Below, in pieces: positions 56,841 to 64,000 of a DNA stretch of 64,000 nucleotides. Every line of letters begins with the position of its first letter. Position 1 is the stretch's first letter. The notes beneath the pieces were generated by a model. The model was not told the DNA's origin. It saw only the letters and a program-made list of their open reading frames with translations, and searched no databases. The stretch is from NCBI GenBank assembly GCA_038373865.1, contig JAXGGA010002916.1:48129-112128 (forward strand), in the 5' to 3' direction. The position numbers and the translations under genes are program-made. The stretch is from Uloborus plumipes (taxonomy: Eukaryota; Arthropoda; Arachnida; Araneae; Uloboridae).

Positions 56841-57060
56841 TTTAAAAACCTCTTAAGAGTTTGACAAATGAACTTTTAACGTCGCGGATATCAGTGAAGT
56901 AGAATTAGAAAGCAACCGGAAATATCAAATTTGCAAAACACTTCTAAAAAATTCTTAGGAATCTTAAAATATCTCCTTCCTACTGTCATTTTTGAGAACG
57001 CCTTAAGAACTTTACAAATGAACGTTAAACGACGAAGATATCAATGTAGTGTCTTTGTCC
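56840..57060 (+). repeat. diverged direct duplication, about 150-bp spacing
   Basis: CTTAAGA..TTTGACAAATGAAC followed by AACG.CG..GATATCA.TG.AGT occurs from about 56851 and again from about 57001. Confidence 0.6.
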
Positions 57061-57508
57061 AAAACAAAGTATACTTGTTGTTTCTTCATTTCAAGAGTGC
57101 AGTAATCTAGTATCTTTTCTCACACCAACAGCAGCATCAGTTACAATACATTTCCAAAATTCTTAACATACCGCAGAAACCACTTTAGAAACCACTTTCA
57201 CTACATGGGAGTTGCAAACCTTTCTGTAATGATCTGTAGATAGAATGGCGGTTGCGAAAAATATGTGGTTGTCAAAAATACCTGCAGAAGAGCTGTGGTT
57301 AATCGCAGGAAACGTTTTTAGCAATTGTTATGACCTTTGAATAGGTTTGACAGAATGTGGTTAAAAGGTTCAGATAAATCGTTAAAATATCGAAGAGACA
57401 AGATTTGTTTTCTAAAAACATGAATGTGTACGTGGAAATTTTCATAAGCTGTTTTCATGCATTTATTTAAAAAAGTTACTTTATGGTTACTGAAAATGCT
57501 TGTTGAAA

Positions 57509-57840
57509 CACTAAAAATTGAATGTTGTTTTTATAGTATAATACAGCTAATTTTATAGTACTAAACAGTGAAACTGCTAATTTTACAGTAATAAACTAAA
57601 ATTTCTAATTTAACAGTTCATAACCGTGCATTTTAGAGTTTTAAACTAGAACCTCTGCTGCCAGTATTATACTGTTGTTTTAACAGTCCAATTACGGTAA
57701 TAAACTGTAAAATTGCTAACTTTACAGTAAGAAACTGTAAAATTGCTATTTTTACAAATTATTACTGCTCATTTTACCTTTTTAAATCGGAACCTCGACT
57801 GCCAGTATTATACTGTAAAAAAAGTTAATATTTTGCAGTG
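57509..57840 (+). mobile_element. dimeric palindromic MITE-like repeat, copy E
   Basis: Same orientation as copies A and C. Starts CACTAAAAATTGAATG and ends TATTTTGCAGTG. Unit boxes at about 57648 (AGAACCTCTGCTGCCAG) and 57790 (GGAACCTCGACTGCCAG). Confidence 0.83.
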
Positions 57841-59786
57841 AAGTACCCCGGTTTACCAGAAAAATTTTTTTTAATTCGTAAGCTAAGCATCGAATAATTT
57901 TAACGAAAAGATAATGTTGGAAGCAGTCTAAACTCTAATATCAAATGAAAGTTTTTTACTTTGTCAAAATCCATTTCTTTCTTAATCTCTCTTTGTCACT
58001 CGTTTTTTCGCTTTTTCTTTTCATGTCAAAATAAAATGTGTACGCTTTTGCTTTCACTAATTTCGTTTCCAATTTTTTCTATAACATTGTTCGTTTTTTC
58101 CTCCACAAAACATTTCAATGCATTCTTAAAAAGAAGTCAATATCTGGGGAACAGTCTGGGGAACTAATAGTATCTAATATTATTTTTCTCATAATAATCG
58201 TTTACTTATGTGATTCAATTTGTTCTTTAAAATAAATGTATACATAAATAAATAAATAAATAAATAAAATGCAGATTTTTTTTCTAGTATGCCCTCTAGT
58301 TCCTTTTTTTTAATGCTAATGGGGTTCAGGTATTTCATCGTCACTTAATAATAATTAGCATGAATTCATCAACTGTTGAGTTTTGTGCTTGATATAGCTT
58401 GTACAGATCTTTATACTCTGCAAAACTCTTATAGTTAAGTAATATTTGAAATTAGATTTTACAATGTAAGATACATGCTCAAAATCAGTAGTTTTTAAAT
58501 TTTCTTGGTTGAAACACAATACTTTTATTTTAGTAGAAAATTCATGTTAAGTGAAAGGGTTTGGTGATGATGATTGCCTTTAAACATGTGTGAAAAAAAA
58601 AAAAAAAAAAAACACTTTTACAAACGTAAACTAGCTTCAAGTTGTTTCGTGATGTCATACGGAAATAAGTTCTTAATAAATGAGTCGGTAAGAGCAAAAA
58701 TGGTGTAAGTCAATTACTATATAATTAGCATTTACGACATTAAAAATTAGTTTTTGAAGCATTTTACTTCATGAGAAAGAAGTGTAAAATTTCCGATAAA
58801 TGCTGAACGAAACAGTTGCGTTTTGTGCGATAGTGGCGACTTATCCATCATCAAAACTCATCTAATATTATGAGAATAATTAATTTTGCATTATGTGATG
58901 ATTTTTTGGCGTCAAAATAAATGAGATTTTTCAGTCAACTTCGCGGCTCCATATCTCTAAAACTAGAACGATATCACTCACAACAATTTTTTTACATATT
59001 TACTACTATAAGAAGGTTATCCAGTTAAATTTTTGTAGATTTTCATTCAGTCCCTTTTCAGATATTAAATCTCAAAGTTAGCATTTTTTCTCCAAAATGC
59101 CAAGTTTGACAAATTATATAAAAAAAAGGACTGTCTTCAAATGTTCCACACTACTTCTGGGAATAGTCCTATGAGATATCTATTCAAGGGAAAAAAAGTA
59201 AGGGTGAGTCTTAATTCCTTCTACTAATATTTTTATGCCAAAAATGTAAAATTTTACACAAAAAATCTTATTTTTAAGCCAATTTTACACAAATTTGTTA
59301 CTAATTATCAGAAAAATAACTGGTATAGAAATTTAGATCCTTTTTTGCTCAATCAAGTGGTTTTTAAATAATTTTGATATATTTATAAATAAAAAAGTTA
59401 TAAGCATCTTCACAAAGTACTCTTTTCACGAAAAGTCGCTTCCGCAGCTACTGAAAAGTGCTTGCCAAAAAAAATTCTGAAGGTTTAAAATTTTTTAAAC
59501 CATTGTTTCATGCTCCCAATATAACAGTTAATTAACAGGCAAAAAGTTTTAAAAATCAAAAATAGTGAGCAACATGGTCTGTATGATCTCACATGGATTG
59601 ACCCTTCACTGACAACTGCATTTGATCTCAACGGCTCAAACAAAAACTTATTTTAAAAGTAAAATCAATGAGATCGGCCCTAAAAATATATATCGGAGGA
59701 CTCCTTAATGTTTTAATCCACAACTCTTCAAAGGATGAGAAATAAATCAGCACTTATTTGCTAAACATACGTATCAACGAGCTGTG
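57841..59786. other. gene-free stretch
   Basis: AT-rich with an (AAAT)n tract near 58235-58268 and an A21 run near 58590. Two overlapping poly-Phe frames at 57961-58235 are unsupported. Nothing else recognised. Confidence 0.6.
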
Positions 59787-60130
59787 CACTGCAAAATAAA
59801 CTTGTTTTTACAGTATAATACTGGCGGCTGAGGTTCCAATATAAAACTGTAAAATTCACAGTAATAAACTAAAACTAGCAATTTTAGTTTCTTACTGTAA
59901 AGATCGCGATTTTAGTTTATTGCCGTAAAATTTAACTGTATTATACTGTAAAAACAACATTAAAATACTGGCAGCAGATGTTTTAGTTTAAAACTGTAAA
60001 ATGCAAGGGAATAAACTATGAAATTAGCAATTTTGCAGTTTATTACTGTAAAATCAGCAATTTTTGCAGTTTATTACTATAAAATTAGCTGTATTATACT
60101 GTAAAAACAACGTTCACTGTTTACATTGTG
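59787..60130 (-). mobile_element. dimeric palindromic MITE-like repeat, copy F
   Basis: Same orientation as copies B and D. Starts CACTGCAAAATAAAC and ends near TTTACATTGTG. Unit boxes CTGGCGGCTGAGGTTCC (about 59820) and a decayed CTGGCAGCAGATGTTTT (about 59968). Confidence 0.82.
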
Positions 60131-60283
60131 GAAGGATATTTTCCTCGTATTTATACAGAAAAAGTGGAATGACCATGCTCCGCCTTAAAAAAATTGCGCA
60201 GACGGTCATTGACATGGGATAAAGCGAAGCGAATGAATCACACACATCTTCCAAATGGAACTAGCTGTCGTGGCCGTCACGAA

Positions 60284-61335
60284 ACTTTCTTCTATATCTA
60301 TCTTATGAATTCCGGTTACAAAATAAAATACGTACTCGCCCGAGTAATTGGAGACAGCTACAATTTCCCAATTATCGTAATAACCCTGCAAATGCAGAAT
60401 CAATGAGCGAAATTGGAAATCATTGCAAAAGCCTTGTTTAGATTAATTGCAAACATTTTATTTGCTAGTAAAAAGAAATTGGCAACAGTTAAAAATTTCA
60501 AATCATTGAAAGTTTTCAGCTGTTTTGATAATTAAATAGCGTGAAAGCGATTTTTTAATGAATTAATTTTTCGCATTGTTGACTAAGCGCAAAAATCACC
60601 CCACCCTCCTCCTGGGGCGATTGGCGCCAAAATTTAATCGATGCTTGCTTCCATATTGGGTTAGTGTTATTCCAAATTTCATTCAAATCGCAGCAATATT
60701 TCCCGAGATACAGTAGGTGCAATGACAAAATAAGCACTTTTGATTGCTCCACCCCCCTTTGAGATATTGACACACAAATTGAATCAGCACCTGTACTCAA
60801 TAGGGTCTACCTATGGACCAATTTTCGTTTGATTCCGCCGGTTACTTCCTGAGATATAGCAGTCACCCCCGCGCAGAACACGTGCGATTGCTCCACCCCC
60901 CTTCGAGATATTGACAAACAAATTGAATCAGCACCTGTACTCAGTAGGGTCTACCCATGGACCAATTTTCGTTTGATTCCGCCGGTTACTTCCTGAGATA
61001 TAACAATCACCCCCGCGCAGAACACGTGCGATTGCTCCACCCCCCTTGGAGGAATTCGCTAAACAAAGTCAGGTGCACCAGTTCACATGGTGGTACATAT
61101 GTGCAAAAATTTTTGTTCGATTTCATTCAGTAGTTTTTGCTCTAGCGCGGCCACAAAAACTGGTCACACACATACAGACTCACACACACACAGACAGACA
61201 GACAGACAGACATTTTCCAAAAATGGTCGAAATGGACTCAGCGCACCTCAAAACGTGCAAATCCGTCAAAATTCGACATTCGAAAATTTTCACGAAACCA
61301 ATACTTTCTTCTATATATTAGATATAGAAGAAAGT
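60284..61335 (+). mobile_element. element with ACTTTCTTCTATATCT ends, unclassified
   Basis: The 16-bp ACTTTCTTCTATATCT (60284-60299) has an exact inverted partner (61320-61335). A further plus-strand copy at 61303-61319 forms a terminal hairpin with that partner. Inside lie the 144-bp tandem repeats, an ACAC/GACA microsatellite (about 61165-61213) and a distal GC-richer tail. No reverse transcriptase or transposase is seen. A microsatellite plus terminal hairpin could point to a Helitron or a non-LTR 3' end, but the inverted ends could also make it a TIR element. Confidence 0.45.
60742..61045 (+). repeat. 144-bp tandem repeat, two full units plus part
   Basis: GATTGCTCCACCCCCCTT recurs at 60742, 60886 and 61030, exactly 144 bp apart. 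The first two units are nearly identical (ATTGAATCAGCACCTGTACT and TTTCGTTTGATTCCGCCGGT in both). A diverged, longer relative precedes them from about 60595. The unit length is a multiple of three. Confidence 0.93.
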
Positions 61336-61398
61336 AAAAAGACAAAAAGGCATGAATCAACGGTGTCAATTTCTGAGAGCCATAATTTGATTTCAGCG

Positions 61399-61602
61399 TC
61401 ATTTATGGGCCATGGCTTCTGATTCTGTTTGATCAAACAGCTGGCCAAGGAGTCGACGATCCGAGTTGAGGTGTACTTGGTCTATTCCACATACTCCCGC
61501 TCTAATTCGTCCAACTTCCTCGTAACACACATTGCAATCGTCTGCGCTGCTGGAAGACACCATATCGTCTGCAATGGATGAATGATTTGTTCTTCTTTTC
61601 CA
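61399..61602 (-). CDS. candidate minus-strand terminal coding exon (gene unknown)
   Basis: On the minus strand the frame is open from 61602 to a TGA at 61399-61401. It contains NHSSIADDMVSSSSADDCNV, then CYEEVGRIRAGVCGIDQVHL and a C-terminal LLGQLFDQTESEAMAHK. Composition is balanced and polar, and the region is CpG-rich, unlike the surroundings. An internal ATG at 61561-61563 in a good context would give 53 codons, and a CAG acceptor candidate lies at 61569-61571. It is shorter than a 60-codon cut-off from Met, so simple ORF listings miss it. No family recognised. It could also be a small protein or a remnant from an element. Confidence 0.3.
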   Translation of the reverse strand, partial: WKRRTNHSSIADDMVSSSSADDCNVCYEEVGRIRAGVCGIDQVHLNSDRRLLGQLFDQTESEAMAHK

Positions 61603-61639
61603 TCACCCCGGGTGAAGACGACAGAATTTTAATGATGCA

Positions 61640-63514
61640 TATTTTATCGAGGTGAAACCACGTGTGAAACGGATGACTGACACTTGGAGGATGCAGAGCA
61701 GAGGTGTGTGATAGGCACCGATAACACTTTGTCGTTGAGAAAGAGATACAAACTATAGTTAATGAACAAGAGTTTTTTGTTTTTCTTCATTCCAGACTGT
61801 ACTCTAGCGGTCGTGATTCTAGACACATTTCAGTTTTTTAAAGATTTCATCATTTCACTTTGTATCATGAATTATTTATTGGATTTATTTATTTCACTTA
61901 AATGATTTATTTTTAACTTCTCTAAAATGTATGTATTCATTTCATGCGTTTTTTATTTTTTTCTAATTTTATTTTTTATTGCAAACAATAAACAAAAATT
62001 TCGTTTTCAAATGAATTTTCATTTGTTTAGATTTTTCGCTTTGACAACGAAATACAGGTATGCTATCGTTTCAGCTAAAACCTATTAAAATAAGGACTCA
62101 ACAATTGATTTGATGTTTATAATGAAAAAAATTGATTACATATTATGAAATTATATTATTGTTATTGTATAGTGTGCCTAGTATTAACTAATCTAGAAAA
62201 ACACCAGTCATAGTATGACGGGTGCGAATTTCTTCGCCATTTTCATTCCTTTCCATTTGTAAAATTTTAAAAAATAAATAAAATAATTAAAACGACAAGT
62301 AGGGTCGTATCTCAGTGCGTCATTGCGAAAATCAGCATTTGAATTCATGACTTCAAAATTCAAACGAATGCCAGTGGATAGATGTTTGGCGTATAGTTTA
62401 TTTTTTCTTTGTAATTAGTACTATATTTTGTGTTTTTCAAGAACGTCTGAATATTTTTACTTAATTATGTTTTTGCGAAGTTCTTTAATTTTCGTAATAA
62501 TTTTCATTCAGATGAATTCATGTGGCTGAATTAATTTAGAGTGGAGGGCTCGTTATGAAAACTGCATTTTTTTTTTTTTTTTTTTTTTTGCATTAGATCC
62601 TCTAGTAAGTCCTCCCAATACTTTTCGAAACGTAAATTAGATTTTAATTAGCACTTTTATGCTATACACTGGCTGTGATAACGGCAAAATAATTTTCTGC
62701 TGCCAGTGTTGTGGGAAAAATCGTTATTATAGCAAAACGCGATTCACTAATAATGATGGTTTGTTGAATACACTCACAAGACTAATTCATAATGGCGGAA
62801 TAAAGTATAGCCAATGAGCAATCAATCAAGATGTTCGCGTATTAATAGAGCTAAGGACAGCCATTGATGGTTTCTGATATTTTATTTATGCTAAATCGTT
62901 GACCAAATAACTACAGTAAATGCTTATGTTGCATGTGGTTTTTTTAAAGCTTTGAACAGTTTAATTATGGTAATAGATTGTGCTGCATGTAGTTTTTTGA
63001 ATCGCTGCACATAAGATATCGAATAACAATTTCTCAAGTAAAAGTTTAAGTGGCATATGTTTTAGAATGTTTATTGGTCCGTTAAACTTTTTTCGAAATT
63101 GCTATCTTATATTTGATCCAAAATTTTAAATCAAAATTCTTTATTAAATTTTTTGAAAATTAAATTTTTGCGTGTGAGTGCGTCTGTATTTAAAATTGAC
63201 GATGAAAAGTTGAAATCATTTGGTAAGAGCTGAGTTTCACCTCGGGTTATTTGTTACGCAGGCGTTCAGTCGAGAGCGGACAGTTCAATTCCCTCACCAG
63301 ATAGTCAGAAAACAGTTACAAACATCACCTTTTAAACAGTTACAAAAATCACCTTTAAATAAATTTTTAAAAAAAACTGAAAAGAACTTGCTATTTTTCA
63401 AAATTGTAACATTCACTAGTTAAAAAAATGCCAATTCTTCCCTTCTTAAAAGTTCTTACGAATGACATCTGTCAAACAGTTACCTACTCAATATTTTTGC
63501 ATGACAGAGCTCAA
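61640..63514. other. gene-free stretch
   Basis: AT-rich with a T29 run near 62563-62591. A 67-codon frame at 63220-63423 starts in a small CpG-rich piece but ends in a Lys/Phe-rich stretch and is not supported. Confidence 0.6.
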
Positions 63515-63658
63515 GAGCCCTGCTCCACATCAGCAGAAAACGCGACCGAAACCAAAGATAGAAACCGAAAATCCGGGTACTTTCCATAGGAACACTATTT
63601 AATCCATTTTACGTTTCTGCTTTATTTTTCTGCTTTACGTCAATGTGGAGCTTGGCCC
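63515..63658. mobile_element. PIF/Harbinger-like MITE, copy 2 (144 bp)
   Basis: Matches copy 1 at 16178-16307 over its length, with an extra GAAACCAAAGATA-type insertion near 63548. Ends GAGCCCTGCTCCACAT and ATGTGGAGCTTGGCCC (the latter read as CAATGTGGAGCTTGGCCC). TAA follows on the right; the left flank is TCA/CAA, so the duplication is no longer exact. Confidence 0.6.
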
Positions 63659-64000
63659 TAACTCAAAAAAAAAAAAAGGAAAATCGTTAAACCCTAGAAT
63701 GTATGTTTGTAAGCATGACTGCACAATTTTTCCGTAAAAATTTGTTGATGGGCTTAAAATCTCTGATCATTTCGTGAAAAATAGGTTAGTCTTCGAAACA
63801 ATTTAACAATGCACTAACACGATCACAAAATATTTCTTCAATCGCATTAGCTATAAAATTGATGTTTATGACAGAACAATCTTCCAGCTCTAACCCCCTT
63901 TTGCCCTTCCAAATCAGTTCCATTACCTATAACAATGAAATAACAGGTTGTTTGCCGTGTTATAGGTCGACACAAAGCCCTGATGCTGTGTGTAGGTTTA
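63659..64000. other. gene-free end of window
   Basis: No gene or repeat recognised. Confidence 0.6.

Noticed and set aside
1..64000. Bacterial or organellar origin, CRISPR array or prophage
   Set aside because: There are no dense long frames, no ribosome-binding patterns and no regularly spaced repeats with unique spacers. Tc1, hAT and MITE content indicates an animal nuclear genome.

Overview
This is an AT-rich (roughly 70 per cent A+T by eye) eukaryotic nuclear window with no intact gene of recognisable function. Homopolymer runs, microsatellites, many short terminal-inverted-repeat (TIR) elements and two arthropod-type Tc1-like transposons suggest an arthropod genome. My best guess is a spider or another arachnid, but only the style of the repeats supports this. 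There is no operon structure, rRNA, recognisable tRNA or CRISPR.

The window is best read as intergenic or intronic DNA built from nested and diverged mobile elements. From the left: a piggyBac-like element with TTAA flanks (87-601), a small hAT-like element (953-1455), a TA-flanked element (1676-2513), diverged duplications (4.1-5.4 kb), a 1.2-kb foldback element (6029-7241), a hAT-like element with subterminal CCGATG arrays and an 8-bp target duplication (11055-13217), a Helitron-like 5' end (15.4 kb), Harbinger-like, pogo-like and other short elements (16-20 kb), diverged satellite-like DNA (21.4-24.1 and 26.9-27.4 kb), a pogo/Tigger-like element split by a second transposon (31797-34449), a dead Tc1-like copy on the minus strand (37321-38531) and a better preserved Tc1-like copy on the plus strand (39849-41354).

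Two families stand out. One is a dimeric MITE-like repeat present six times, made of 30-bp palindromic units. The other is a DNA transposon family with GGGC-type termini, 4-bp target duplications (CACA and TACA in two copies) and repeated GTTAC-containing near-palindromes. One copy (32227-34194) carries a coding remnant with the motif FATSHGKGAVDGVGG.

Possible host signals are weak. Several CpG-rich patches (about 8.5, 13.5-14.1, 24.8-25.3, 30.1, 36.1, 42.2, 50.9-51.3 and 61.5 kb) could be promoters or exons. The best first-exon candidate is 30144-30180, a short reading frame with a good start context running straight into a GTAAGT donor. Another candidate coding block lies on the minus strand at 61399-61602. 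None could be tied to a known gene, and no multi-exon gene could be assembled.
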